Shown: positions 54,470-63,858 of the stretch, piece by piece
How positions within the stretch are numbered: the first letter of the stretch is position 1
How the letters are laid out: each line of letters opens with the position of its first letter
Assembly (NCBI GenBank): GCA_937922945.1
Contig: CAKZUP010000089.1
Span: 1-64,000 of the forward strand
Source: an uncultured Granulosicoccaceae bacterium
GTDB lineage: Bacteria; Pseudomonadota; Gammaproteobacteria; Granulosicoccales; Granulosicoccaceae
DNA: 64,000 bases
Direction of reading: 5' to 3'
Program-made: the position numbers and the translations under genes
Notes under the pieces: model-generated
Database searches by the model: none
What the model was told of the DNA's origin: nothing
What the model saw: only the letters and a program-made list of their open reading frames with translations

Positions 54470-57003
54470 AGGTTGCGCCTGTTGTACAAGATGTCGTTTT
54501 GGTAGGCGGTGGTCACAGCCACGTTATTTTTATGCGGATGTGGGCCATGCAGCCTATACCCGGTGTGCGTCTTACGCTGGTATCAGAAAAAGTAGACACC
54601 CCTTATTCGGGGATGTTACCAGGACTTATCGCTGGCCATTATTCACCCGAAGATGTCCACATCGATTTAGCACGCTTGTGCAGTTGGGCCAATGTGCGTT
54701 TTATAGAACGCCGTGTTGACGGTATCGATCTGACATCGAAAACGATCACTGTAAGCGATGATCGTCCTCCTATCGAATTTGATGTTCTGTCGTTAGACAC
54801 AGGGTCCACTCCAGAATTAAAAGTCAGTGGCTCTGACCAATTCAGTGTGCCTGTAAAACCGGTCCACGGTTTTTATTCGCGCTGGCTTTCTATTCTTGAG
54901 CGCATTGATCATCACAGGGATTCATCCAAGAAACCACAGAAGGTGTCCGTTGGGGTCGTAGGTTCGGGAGCCGGTGGTTTTGAACTTATCATGGCCATGC
55001 GGCATGCGTTGCATAGCGAGGTTGCCGATTGTCATTGGTTTGTGCGTGGTAAAAGGGCGTTAAAGGGCAGGCCTGAAAAAGTGTCCGACCTGGCGATAAG
55101 CCGGGCTAAAGAAATCGGTGTGGTTGTGCACCGTGGTTTCGATGTTGTGGATGTTGGTCCGAATGAGCTCCACGCTGGTGATGGCCGACGTATTACATTG
55201 GATGAAATCATCTGGTGTGCGGCTGCACAAGCACCAGATTGGCCAAGGCATGCCGGGCTGGATGTTGATGCGCGAGGGTTCGTTTACACGAATGAATTTC
55301 TGCAAAGTGTTTCCCACCATTTTGTTTTCGCAACCGGTGATATCGGCACGCAGAAAAAGACCCCAAGTACCAAGGCAGGCGTATTCGCTGTTCGTCAGGC
55401 ACCGGTGCTGTTTCAAAACATACGTCGGTATCTGTTGGCAAAACCGCTCAAAGTCTATCGACCGCAATCCGATTTTCTCTCGTTAATGGCAACCGGCGGA
55501 AAGCATGCGATTGGAAATCGCGGTGCAGTTACTGTCCATGGTGGCTGGGTCTGGCGCTGGAAAAACGCAATTGATCAAAAATTTATGGACCGCTTTCGCA
55601 AGCTTCCTGAGATGCATCAGGTGCGTCAAAAAAGTTCAGTTGGTGTCATACCCGAAGTTTTGCTGGGGCAAAGCAGTATGAACGCAGAAGAAGCCTCAGA
55701 CACTGCGATGCGTTGTCGAGGCTGTGGTGGCAAAGTGGGTGGATCCATTCTCGACTCGGTGCTGCAGGAACTTCAGGTGGTGCAATCACCAGGGGTATTG
55801 GCTGGTTTGGACATAGCCGGCGATGCTGCGATTATTGATACCAGCGTTGATGGACATCTCACGGGTGGACTTAGCACGAACAAATCAAGCACGATCAAAT
55901 CAAGCACGATCAAAACAAGCACTAACAAAACGAGCACTAACGAGACTAGTGCTGATGCAACCGGCACTAATACAACCGGCACTGGCAGAACTGGCACTGA
56001 TCTATCCAGCGAAAGTAATACGCTTATGAAGGGTGCAATGCGATTGGCGCAAAGCCCGTTAATCCAATCGGTCGATCAGATTTCGGCTGTATGCGACGAC
56101 CCGTATGCATTTGGTCGTATCGCTGCAGTGCACGCGCTAAGTGATGTTGTTGCCGCCGGAGCAATCCCACACTCGGGTCAGGTCATTGTTACCTTGCCAT
56201 TCGCCGACAAGCGCATTGTGAAGCGTGACTTAAAGCAGCTAATGGCAGGTGTCGTCGATGCATTGAATGCCGATGCCTGTGCCTTAATCGGCGGCCATAC
56301 TGCAGAAGGGCCAGAGTTGACACTTGGCTTTGTCGTCAATGGATTTATGCGCACCGAGCTTTTCAATCGCGATTATCGTTACCATGATAAACATCACTAT
56401 CCTGTAGACCACCAAGTTGCAGACCACCACACCTCACAGCAGGGTAAACCTGTCGCCGGTGACGTGCTCGTCTTGACCAAGCCACTGGGTACGGGTGTTC
56501 TGCTTGCCGGCATGATGCAACAGCTGGCCTCTGGCAAGGATGTACAGGCGGTGCTGAAGCAGATGCAGTGCAGTAACACCTCTGCCGCCGGCGTACTGTA
56601 TGAGAACAATGTCACAGCCGTTACCGATGTCACAGGCTTTGGGTTGCTCGGACACTTGCATCGATTGCTTGCACGCGCAGGTGTGGGGGCGCAATTGGAG
56701 CTACCGCTAGCAGCCTTTTATGATGGTGCCATTGAGTTAGCTCAGCAGGGTATCAAAAGCACCTTGCTGGAACAAAATCAGCAAGTATTAGCTAGCGTCG
56801 ATGTTATTGAATCGACCAAAGCCGAATTAAAAGATGTATGGATGAATTTGCTGTGCGACCCACAAACCAGCGGTGGCCTGTTAAGCGTTGTGCCAGCGAC
56901 ATCGGCTGATGCGGTGTTGACATCGTTGCGTAACAGCGGTTGTGAAGCTGCCTGTGTCATCGGTACGATCAACGACTCTACCCGTATTCAAGTGAAGGTC
57001 TAA
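54466..57003 (+). CDS. selD: Selenide, water dikinase fused to an N-terminal FAD oxidoreductase
   Basis: Residues about 1-400 form an NDH-2-like FAD/NAD(P) oxidoreductase ('VVLVGGGHSHVIFMRMW', 'GVVGSGAGGFELIMAM', 'FVFATGDIG'). The SelD kinase follows from about residue 413: 'RCRGCGGKVGGSIL' (catalytic Cys/Lys), 'CDDPYAFGRIAAVHALSDVVAAGA', 'ALIGGHTAEGPELTLG', 'DVTGFGLLGHLH'. It makes selenophosphate from selenide and ATP; the oxidoreductase presumably supplies reduced selenium, as inferred from fusions of this type. The domain carries a 15-bp repeat insertion (listed separately). The Cys lies at the E. coli Cys17 position. Start chosen by the ATGA overlap with mnmH. Confidence 0.92.
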   Translation: MKVAPVVQDVVLVGGGHSHVIFMRMWAMQPIPGVRLTLVSEKVDTPYSGMLPGLIAGHYSPEDVHIDLARLCSWANVRFIERRVDGIDLTSKTITVSDDRPPIEFDVLSLDTGSTPELKVSGSDQFSVPVKPVHGFYSRWLSILERIDHHRDSSKKPQKVSVGVVGSGAGGFELIMAMRHALHSEVADCHWFVRGKRALKGRPEKVSDLAISRAKEIGVVVHRGFDVVDVGPNELHAGDGRRITLDEIIWCAAAQAPDWPRHAGLDVDARGFVYTNEFLQSVSHHFVFATGDIGTQKKTPSTKAGVFAVRQAPVLFQNIRRYLLAKPLKVYRPQSDFLSLMATGGKHAIGNRGAVTVHGGWVWRWKNAIDQKFMDRFRKLPEMHQVRQKSSVGVIPEVLLGQSSMNAEEASDTAMRCRGCGGKVGGSILDSVLQELQVVQSPGVLAGLDIAGDAAIIDTSVDGHLTGGLSTNKSSTIKSSTIKTSTNKTSTNETSADATGTNTTGTGRTGTDLSSESNTLMKGAMRLAQSPLIQSVDQISAVCDDPYAFGRIAAVHALSDVVAAGAIPHSGQVIVTLPFADKRIVKRDLKQLMAGVVDALNADACALIGGHTAEGPELTLGFVVNGFMRTELFNRDYRYHDKHHYPVDHQVADHHTSQQGKPVAGDVLVLTKPLGTGVLLAGMMQQLASGKDVQAVLKQMQCSNTSAAGVLYENNVTAVTDVTGFGLLGHLHRLLARAGVGAQLELPLAAFYDGAIELAQQGIKSTLLEQNQQVLASVDVIESTKAELKDVWMNLLCDPQTSGGLLSVVPATSADAVLTSLRNSGCEAACVIGTINDSTRIQVKV
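55873..56007 (+). repeat. In-frame minisatellite in selD, 15-bp unit x 9
   Basis: Nine 15-bp units starting with AGCACGAACAAATCA encode STNKS, STIKS, STIKT, STNKT, STNET, SADAT, GTNTT, GTGRT and GTDLS. The first units are nearly identical and later ones diverge progressively, consistent with growth by tandem duplication. The block lies between 'DAAIIDTSVD' and 'SPLIQSVDQI' of the SelD fold. It is low-complexity, hydrophilic and should loop out. Multiples of 15 keep the frame. Confidence 0.92.
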
Positions 57004-57014
57004 TAGCATTCCCC

Positions 57015-58118
57015 ATGCAGTCTAATCCCAAAAAATCAGTCAATTTATGGCTGCGATCTGAACATAAGCCACACGAGGCACGTACACCGATAACACCACG
57101 GAGCGCGAAAATATTAGTAGACGCGGGTTACACGCTTAAGGTTGAACGATCTGAATCCCGAGCCTTTGCCGATGAGGCTTATGCCGATGCAGGTTGTGAT
57201 TTAGTCGCAGAGTTTGCCTGGCGTGAAGCACCTGCAGATTATATTGTTGTGGGTTTAAAAGAACTGTCTGCCGATTTAGGGCCCTTCGTCCATCGCCATA
57301 TTCACTTTGCACACGTGTATAAGAATCAGGACGGATGGCAAGGCTTTCTTGAACAATTCAGCCTCGGTGGTGGTTTGTTGTACGATCTTGAATATCTGGT
57401 CGATGAGCAAGGTCGGCGGGTTGCAGCCTTTGGTTACTGGGCCGGATATGTTGGCGCTGCCATTGCTTTATTGCAGTGGGCGGCGCAACAGTCGGGCTCC
57501 AATCTCGAGGCCTTGCAGCCGTGGCAAAGCAGGGATGCATTGCAACAAACGGTGTCAACGTCGTTAAAACCTTTTTTGAGCGAGCTGCCAAAGGCCATGG
57601 TGATCGGTGCGAAAGGGCGTAGCGGTGGTGGTGCAGTGGAATTGTTAGAGCGCTGTGGTGTTAAGGTAACCCAGTGGGATCAAGCCGAAACAGCAAACGG
57701 TGGCCCGTTCGATGACGTGCTGGAGCATCAGATTTTGGTTAATTGTGTGTTTCTGAATAGCCCCATAGCCCCCTTCACAACGATAAACCATTTACAGCAA
57801 TCGTCGCGGCAATTGAGTGTTGTCTGCGACGTTAGCTGTGACCCTTTTAGCGATGCCAATCCGTTGCCGATCTATAACGAGTGCACCACCATGCACACGC
57901 CCAGTATAAGAATATTAAACGATGAAAATGGTGCTCTCGATCTTATATCGATAGATCATCTTCCGTCGTTGTTACCTGTAGAGAGTAGTAACGAATTCGC
58001 TGATGCTTTACTACCGTTCCTTCTTGAAATTGATCAGCCTGAAAAAAGCGTTTGGCATCGAGCCCAAGCTGTCTTTGAACAGAAGTGTGCTGAGGCACAA
58101 CATGGAGAAAAATTGTGA
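57015..58118 (+). CDS. Saccharopine dehydrogenase, lysine-forming (LYS1-like)
   Basis: A Rossmann-fold protein with 'LWLRSEHKPHEARTPITPRSAKILVDAGYTLKVERSESRAF', the alanine-dehydrogenase-like N-terminal signature of the AlaDh/PNT-type saccharopine dehydrogenase (NAD+, L-lysine-forming). 'HFAHVYKNQDGWQGFLEQF' and 'AMVIGAKGRSGGGAVELLERCG' follow (NAD-binding GxGxSG-like). It interconverts saccharopine with lysine plus 2-oxoglutarate. The next gene, overlapping by GTGA, supplies the glutamate-forming partner enzyme. It follows selD after only 11 bp, perhaps in the same transcript. Confidence 0.85.
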   Translation: MQSNPKKSVNLWLRSEHKPHEARTPITPRSAKILVDAGYTLKVERSESRAFADEAYADAGCDLVAEFAWREAPADYIVVGLKELSADLGPFVHRHIHFAHVYKNQDGWQGFLEQFSLGGGLLYDLEYLVDEQGRRVAAFGYWAGYVGAAIALLQWAAQQSGSNLEALQPWQSRDALQQTVSTSLKPFLSELPKAMVIGAKGRSGGGAVELLERCGVKVTQWDQAETANGGPFDDVLEHQILVNCVFLNSPIAPFTTINHLQQSSRQLSVVCDVSCDPFSDANPLPIYNECTTMHTPSIRILNDENGALDLISIDHLPSLLPVESSNEFADALLPFLLEIDQPEKSVWHRAQAVFEQKCAEAQHGEKL

Positions 58119-59284
58119 GTAGAGTTCATTGGTTAGGCGCGGGTTTGTCCACTGTTCCGGGTATTCGACGATTGGCAAACACCGGTCAACCATTAATTGT
58201 CTGGAACAGAACCTTAAAAAAAGCCACGGATGCCATAAAAGGAACGGTTGGCGAGCAACATGGTACTGCAGAGGCTGCCAGTCTTGATTGGGATGTTCTG
58301 GATGCGAGTATAGAGCCGGGCGATGTATTGGTATCGATGCTGCCCGGTGACCTGCACGTCAAGGTGGCAACCCTGTGTGTAGAAAGTAAAGCCCATTTTG
58401 TATCCAGCAGTTATCTTTCTCCAGAGATGTTGAGCCTGAACAATGCCGCAGTTAAACAAGGCGTGTCATTGGTTAACGAGGTGGGCCTCGACCCGGGTAT
58501 CGATCATTTGTTTGCGCATGCACTTGTCGACGCCTATCGGGCTTCAGATAAGTGTTCAGTTGATAACAAATTGTATTTTCGATCGTATTGCGGCGGCGTG
58601 CCGGCCGTCCCCAACGATTTTAAATACAAATTTTCGTGGTCGCCGTTTGGTGTTCTTAAGGCGCTTACGTCACCGGCCAAATGGATTGAGCATGGCGACG
58701 AGCAAAATACTCAAACGCCCTGGAAAGCTGTGTCCGACTACAAAGTGCAATGCGCAAACGGTAAAGCCGAGTTATTTGAGGCGTACCCCAATCGGGATTC
58801 TCTTCCCTTTATGGATGCATACCGTTTCGATGACAACTGGCGAGTGGAAGAGTTTGTACGCGGCACATTACGTCTTTCTGGTTGGACAAAAGCCTGGGCA
58901 AGCTTATTTCAGGAAATTGAAAGCATGGACGAGAAAGACGTGCATTCTCGCCTAACTGCCATCAGCGATGACTTATGGAAAAAACACGCTTATGCGGACG
59001 GTGAGCACGATCGAGTGGTACTGGTGGTTGAGCTAGAGGTGCAGGACGCCAACGGACAAGTGGTTTGGCATCAGATTCGCTCCATTGACGATGAAGGTAA
59101 CGCTGAGGGCAGCTCGATGGCTCGGCTGGTATCGCACACGGTTAGTCTGGCGGTTCAAATGAGTGTGAACAAGGCTTTCAAGCCCGGTGTGCATGCTGCG
59201 CCACACGACGCTGAAACCGTCGAGGAATGGTTAAGTGAGCTATCTGTACTGAACGGTGGGTTCAGCCATAGGGTTATTGTCTAG
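58115..59284 (+). CDS. Saccharopine dehydrogenase family protein (LYS9-like, glutamate-forming type)
   Basis: An N-terminal NAD(P) domain with 'VHWLGAGLSTVPGIRRLANTGQPLIVWNR' is followed by the saccharopine-dehydrogenase C-domain with 'SSYLSPEMLSLNNAAVKQGVSLVNEVGLDPGIDHLFAHALVDAY' and 'YCGGVPAVPNDFKYKFSWSPFGVLKAL'. In lysine breakdown the two-gene pair yields 2-aminoadipate semialdehyde and glutamate from lysine. The start is GTG overlapping the upstream stop. Its TAG stop shares the palindrome CTAG with the stop of the convergent DUF3429 gene. Confidence 0.85.
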   Translation: MSRVHWLGAGLSTVPGIRRLANTGQPLIVWNRTLKKATDAIKGTVGEQHGTAEAASLDWDVLDASIEPGDVLVSMLPGDLHVKVATLCVESKAHFVSSSYLSPEMLSLNNAAVKQGVSLVNEVGLDPGIDHLFAHALVDAYRASDKCSVDNKLYFRSYCGGVPAVPNDFKYKFSWSPFGVLKALTSPAKWIEHGDEQNTQTPWKAVSDYKVQCANGKAELFEAYPNRDSLPFMDAYRFDDNWRVEEFVRGTLRLSGWTKAWASLFQEIESMDEKDVHSRLTAISDDLWKKHAYADGEHDRVVLVVELEVQDANGQVVWHQIRSIDDEGNAEGSSMARLVSHTVSLAVQMSVNKAFKPGVHAAPHDAETVEEWLSELSVLNGGFSHRVIV

Positions 59285-59727
59285 GCCAGTAAGCCTGCCA
59301 TAAGACACAGCACAGCTCCTGCGGTGAGCACGGTACGCAGGCTGGCGTACCATGCCGGCAGTGCACCAAGTCGAACTGAATCGGTGTCCAGAAAATATTG
59401 TGTGATCAGTGCTGCTGCCAGCAGGCCAATCTGGAGGTTTGTCGGCAGCAGTAATGCAAACCAGGCGACAATGCTTGGCAGCACACTCAGGGCAAGTGGC
59501 GCCCATTGCCCCAAAGCCTCAGGGTTGTGCAGCACGGCCCCCCATCTTATTCCACCTAAAAAGCTCAAAATCACCGCACCGTAAGCACCCAGAGCAAACA
59601 AAGCCCGTTGTTGTAACTCGGCATCGAGTACCAAGCCTGCCAGCGCCGTTGCTGCAAAAGGTAAGAGCCCTGCCAATCCGAGCGTAAGTGCCGAACGAGG
59701 AATTTGCTGAAAACTGGAATTGCCCAT
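59281..59727 (-). CDS. DUF3429 membrane protein
   Basis: A small integral membrane protein with four to five hydrophobic segments: 'LGLAGLLPFAATALAGLVL', 'AYGAVILSFLGGIRWGAVL' (the DUF3429 signature, with conserved 'FLGGIRWG'), 'LALSVLPSIVAWFALLL' and a C-terminal helix. Function of the family is unknown. Start at the Met before GNSSFQQIP, which gives 148 residues; the track start adds four. Its TAG stop is formed from the same CTAG as the opposite gene. Confidence 0.85.
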   Translation of the reverse strand: MGNSSFQQIPRSALTLGLAGLLPFAATALAGLVLDAELQQRALFALGAYGAVILSFLGGIRWGAVLHNPEALGQWAPLALSVLPSIVAWFALLLPTNLQIGLLAAALITQYFLDTDSVRLGALPAWYASLRTVLTAGAVLCLMAGLLA

Positions 59728-59852
59728 GTCAATGCCCAAGGTAGAATATCAATTAGTTGAGTGTAGCCTGATCAACGGCTTCATGGCATACGGCACGTTA
59801 AAATCCACGCGTTGGGTGGACTCGGAGGGTGTAATTCCGGTAGCCTGATTGC

Positions 59853-61502
59853 GTGTTGAAAGAAAACTACTATTTAACGAATTTCCACTCGTTACTCGAA
59901 TTTGTCGGTCAGAATTATGCGGGTTTGCTCAACGATTCCGAGCAGCAATGGTTGGCCGCAATTACCAGTGCAAGTGAATCAGCGCAGCGGCTCTACGTGC
60001 GTCTGTCTAACAGGCGCGCGTCGGTATTTCGCATTGCAAAGCTTGCGTATCCAGAAATTGAATCCATTAGCGGTTCGGCATTAGAACTGAGTGAGCGTGG
60101 ATTGGCAAGCCTGGATGCCCCTGATGATTTGCTGGAGCTGGTTGCAGCTTTCACCAAACCCGAGTTAATCAAACTGCTCTTGCTGCAAGATCAGCGACAT
60201 TTAAATCGTGCCGATTTGGTGGATCACATTATAAATCGGCAACTACCCGAAGACTTAGAACGTCTGCAATTAGCTGATATGCGGCATTCTCAACAATGGA
60301 TTGCCATCAGTGGGCTGGATTCTTACACTGTATTTAAGCTCTGCTTTTTTGGCAATTGTTATCAGGACATGTCTGAATTTGTTTTACGGGATTTAGGAGT
60401 ATTCAACTACGAAGCTTACCGAATAGACAGCCAGTCCAGAGTTTTTCATTCAAGAGCGCAGCTAGATGCACACCTACAGTATTTCCATTGCGCGTCCATG
60501 TTGGAACTGGTTGATCATTCAGATGTTAATGCGCTGCTTCAAGTAGAAAAAAAATTACCTGTCATCAAAACCTACGATAACCATTTAAACCGACGGGTTG
60601 ACAGGTTACGTAATACTATTGCCAGGCAATTGGAAAGATTGAATTGTCTGGATGAAGCGCTGGCGATCTTTAGCCAATCAGATCAACCACCGTCGCGCGA
60701 AAGACAAGTTCGGTTGCTGATGAGGAAGGCTTGTTATACAGAAGCGCACGCCCAGTGCGAGAAGATGTTGGAAAACCCGGTTAATTCAGAAGAAGTGCAA
60801 TTTGTCGAAACTATTACACCGAAACTCAACAAACAACTTGGGTTAAAGCTTACTCAAAAAACGCGTTTCCGACCGCTGACCAGTAAGTTGACCTTAAGTC
60901 GCTCAGATGCACGAGTGGAGATGATCGCCAGAGATTTTTATGCGCAATTTGGAGAATGTTTTTACGTAGAAAATTCGCTAATCAACGGCGTGCTAGGTTT
61001 GTTTATCTGGGATATTATATTCTCTCCAGTTGAAGGGGTTTTTTTTAATCCCTTTCAGAGCGCGCCGGCCGATTTTTATCAACCTGAGTTTGCTTTAAAA
61101 CGATCAGCGCTGTTGGAAGCGCGTTTTCTTGAACTGGATGAACCTTTACGTTTTTCCGCGCGAGTATGGGAGAATTATGAATCCAAGCAACGGGTTATGA
61201 ATCCGCTTGTTAATTGGAATTATTTGACCGATGATTTACTGTCACTGGCGCTGATTCGTATTCCGGTTAACGATTGGCGTGTTTTGTTTAAACGAGTGAT
61301 GCAGGATTTTAAAAACCACACCAATGGATTCCCCGACCTTATATTATTTCCTGGCAAAGGTTCTTATGAAATGTTGGAGATTAAGGGGCCGGGCGATGCG
61401 CTGCAAAAAAATCAAAAACGTTGGATGTCGTATTTTTCAGAACACCGCATTCCTTATCGCGTGGTACATATTCGTTGGGCAAAACAAACATCCCCAGTTT
61501 GA
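59853..61502 (+). CDS. VRR-NUC domain nuclease, FAN1-like
   Basis: The C-terminal VRR-NUC domain (about residues 450-549) has a complete PD-(D/E)XK core: 'NGFPDLILF', 'YEMLEIKGPGDALQKNQKRWMSYF', 'YRVVHIRW'. The upstream 400 residues resemble the SAP/TPR-like helical part of FAN1-type proteins ('ELIKLLLLQDQRHLNRADLVDHI', 'RNTIARQLERL'). Bacterial FAN1 homologues cleave branched or 5'-flap DNA. Start is GTG at the track position. The adjacent helicase gene overlaps its stop, indicating joint function in DNA repair. Confidence 0.88.
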   Translation: MLKENYYLTNFHSLLEFVGQNYAGLLNDSEQQWLAAITSASESAQRLYVRLSNRRASVFRIAKLAYPEIESISGSALELSERGLASLDAPDDLLELVAAFTKPELIKLLLLQDQRHLNRADLVDHIINRQLPEDLERLQLADMRHSQQWIAISGLDSYTVFKLCFFGNCYQDMSEFVLRDLGVFNYEAYRIDSQSRVFHSRAQLDAHLQYFHCASMLELVDHSDVNALLQVEKKLPVIKTYDNHLNRRVDRLRNTIARQLERLNCLDEALAIFSQSDQPPSRERQVRLLMRKACYTEAHAQCEKMLENPVNSEEVQFVETITPKLNKQLGLKLTQKTRFRPLTSKLTLSRSDARVEMIARDFYAQFGECFYVENSLINGVLGLFIWDIIFSPVEGVFFNPFQSAPADFYQPEFALKRSALLEARFLELDEPLRFSARVWENYESKQRVMNPLVNWNYLTDDLLSLALIRIPVNDWRVLFKRVMQDFKNHTNGFPDLILFPGKGSYEMLEIKGPGDALQKNQKRWMSYFSEHRIPYRVVHIRWAKQTSPV

Positions 61503-63847
61503 GTAAGCATACCCTTAAGCTATCAGTCACAACGCTTGCTGATTTTGCGTGTCGCGTTGGCAATCTGGAATTGTCCGGCAACGTCGGACCGTCGGCAAGG
61601 GACGGGTTGCGAGCCCATCAGCGAATTCAGGCACAACGCAAAGTTGAATCTGAAATAAGACTCAAAACGCAATTAGAAATTGACGATGTGTCTGTCACCC
61701 TGACCGGCAGAGTCGATTTACTCGATAAGCAAAATCACCGGTTAAGTGAAATAAAGTCAACGCTGGTGCCAGCAGACCGTGTGAGCGAGTCTCAACAATT
61801 TCTCCAGTGGGCACAAGTAAAACTGTACGGGTTTATTTACTCAATTCAACAACGGGGCACTGGTGATTTATTACCGGATCAACGTATTGAGGTAGAACTT
61901 ATCCACGTTAATTTACGCACAAACACTGAACAATCTCAAGTGAATCGACTAAGTATTGAGGAGCTCGAGCAGTTCGGCATTGATGCCCTGCGGCGCTATG
62001 TGCATTGGAAAAAAATCATTTGGCGGGTTCAGGAACAAACAAAAAAATCTGCGATCGCAGTGCAGTTTCCGTTTCAACCGTATCGAGCGGGCCAGAGAGA
62101 CATGGCGGCAGCTATATTTCGCAGCGCCCGTGATGGCGAGAGCCTGTTGTGCGAGGCGCCAACAGGAACCGGTAAAACCTTGAGTAGTTTGTTTCCCGTT
62201 GTCAAAGCTATCGGCGAGGGGTACGTGAAACACGCGGTTTATCTCACGGCAAAAACATCGGGACGGCAAAGCGCGATGCACGCAGTCCGCGCTTTGGAGT
62301 CAGCTGGTTTAACAATAACGTCGGTGATGATTCGGTCGAAATCGCTCACGTGCTTTTGTAGTACTGGTCGCTGCGAACGAGATGAAAAAAACGTGTGTCC
62401 GATGACCTTGGGTTTCTTTGATCGTTTGCCGGCTGCGCGGGAAGAGGCTATATCCAGTGGCGTTCTTGATGGTGAAGCGCTGGATGAAATTGCATGGCAG
62501 CATCAACTTTGTCCGTTTGAGTTTGCCTTGCAGATGCTGCCATGGGTTTCGTTTGTCGTCGCCGACTACAACTATGTGTTTGATCCGTTGGTTCGAATTG
62601 CGCGCTTTAGTGAGTCTCGATCAGACACCGCGTTATTAATTGATGAAGCCCATAATCTGGTTGATCGGGCGCGTGGTATGCATTCTGGCCACCTCGACCG
62701 CACGGAACTATTGTCGGCTTATAAATTGGTTGAGTCCAGTCATCCGAAGCTAGCGAACAGCATTAAACGATTGTGCGATACGCTACTGCGTGCTGCTAAA
62801 ACCATCGATGATATAGCGGTATCAGATGCAGTCGAGAAAAAATGGGTTACTGCTGCATCGGACGTGGTTGAGGCTTATATGGATGCGGCAGATGCCGGTC
62901 CTGCTATGCCTGAAGCACTTTTCGAGGCCTTTAAAATGGCCTGTCGCTTTATCGCTATTAGCGATCTTTTTAATGATCAACATAAAGTTGTCATTACGAA
63001 GGAGACGCGGAATCGCTCAACGGGCGTGTACATCAATTTGAAATGTCTGGATGCTGCTCGATTTCTGAAGCCACAGTACAAGCTTTTCCGAAGTAGTGTG
63101 GTGTTCTCGGCCACCCTACGACCACCCCCGTTTTATCGGGATTCGCTCGGGCTTGCCGAACAGACACGTCAGCTTGTTCTTGGTTCGCCATTCTCATCAG
63201 ACCAAGTGCTGCACTGCACGGTTTCCCACATCAACACCCGGTATCAGAGCCGTACAAACTCGTTGAACGACCTGGTCGATTTGTTGTTCACAACCATTAA
63301 TAGTATGGCTGGAAGCTACATTGTATTTTTTCCATCCTACGCATACCTTGAACAAGCTTATAGCGAATTCACTCGACAACACTCGCAAATCGATACATGG
63401 ATGCAGTCTCGGGATGCAGATGCTGCAGAACGAGAACGATTAATCGACGGGCTTAGCGACAAAGAAGCAAGCCTTGGCTTCGCCATTCTAGGGGGTGTTT
63501 TTGGCGAAGGGGTGGATTATGTTGGCGATAAGCTGATTGGTGTGGTGCTCGTGGGGGTTGGTTTGCCGGGTTTAGGTACTGAGCAGGATTTAATTGCTGA
63601 GCACTATCGATCGCAAGGGCTTGATGGCTTCGACTACGCCTATCGCTATCCGGGGTTTACCAAGGTTCTGCAAACAGCGGGTAGAGTTATCCGCACTGAA
63701 ACCGACAGAGGTGTTGTATTACTGGTGGACGATCGGTTTAATCAAGGTTTTTATCAGAACCTATATCCTCCACACTGGCACAGACAAACCGCCGACTCGT
63801 TAGGCGCCGTTGAGCAGCTATTAGAGAAGTTTTGGAACACCCATTAA
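61499..63847 (+). CDS. XPD/DinG-type DNA helicase with N-terminal Cas4-like nuclease segment
   Basis: The N-terminal part has 'GRVDLLDKQNHRLSEIKSTLVPADRVSESQQFLQWAQVKLYGFIYS', a Cas4/RecB-like D...EIK...Q-x-x-Y core. The helicase follows with Walker A 'CEAPTGTGKTLSS', an Fe-S cysteine set (CFCSTGRCERDEKNVC plus C in 'QLCPFEFAL'), DEAH box 'LIDEAHNL', and motif VI 'YRYPGFTKVLQTAGRVIR'. I use TTG in the TTGA overlap as start. The track's earlier ATG (61421) would overlap the nuclease gene by 82 bp. A link to recombination or repair is well supported, but the exact substrate is not. Confidence 0.87.
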   Translation: MSKHTLKLSVTTLADFACRVGNLELSGNVGPSARDGLRAHQRIQAQRKVESEIRLKTQLEIDDVSVTLTGRVDLLDKQNHRLSEIKSTLVPADRVSESQQFLQWAQVKLYGFIYSIQQRGTGDLLPDQRIEVELIHVNLRTNTEQSQVNRLSIEELEQFGIDALRRYVHWKKIIWRVQEQTKKSAIAVQFPFQPYRAGQRDMAAAIFRSARDGESLLCEAPTGTGKTLSSLFPVVKAIGEGYVKHAVYLTAKTSGRQSAMHAVRALESAGLTITSVMIRSKSLTCFCSTGRCERDEKNVCPMTLGFFDRLPAAREEAISSGVLDGEALDEIAWQHQLCPFEFALQMLPWVSFVVADYNYVFDPLVRIARFSESRSDTALLIDEAHNLVDRARGMHSGHLDRTELLSAYKLVESSHPKLANSIKRLCDTLLRAAKTIDDIAVSDAVEKKWVTAASDVVEAYMDAADAGPAMPEALFEAFKMACRFIAISDLFNDQHKVVITKETRNRSTGVYINLKCLDAARFLKPQYKLFRSSVVFSATLRPPPFYRDSLGLAEQTRQLVLGSPFSSDQVLHCTVSHINTRYQSRTNSLNDLVDLLFTTINSMAGSYIVFFPSYAYLEQAYSEFTRQHSQIDTWMQSRDADAAERERLIDGLSDKEASLGFAILGGVFGEGVDYVGDKLIGVVLVGVGLPGLGTEQDLIAEHYRSQGLDGFDYAYRYPGFTKVLQTAGRVIRTETDRGVVLLVDDRFNQGFYQNLYPPHWHRQTADSLGAVEQLLEKFWNTH

Positions 63848-63858
63848 CCCCAGACAAG

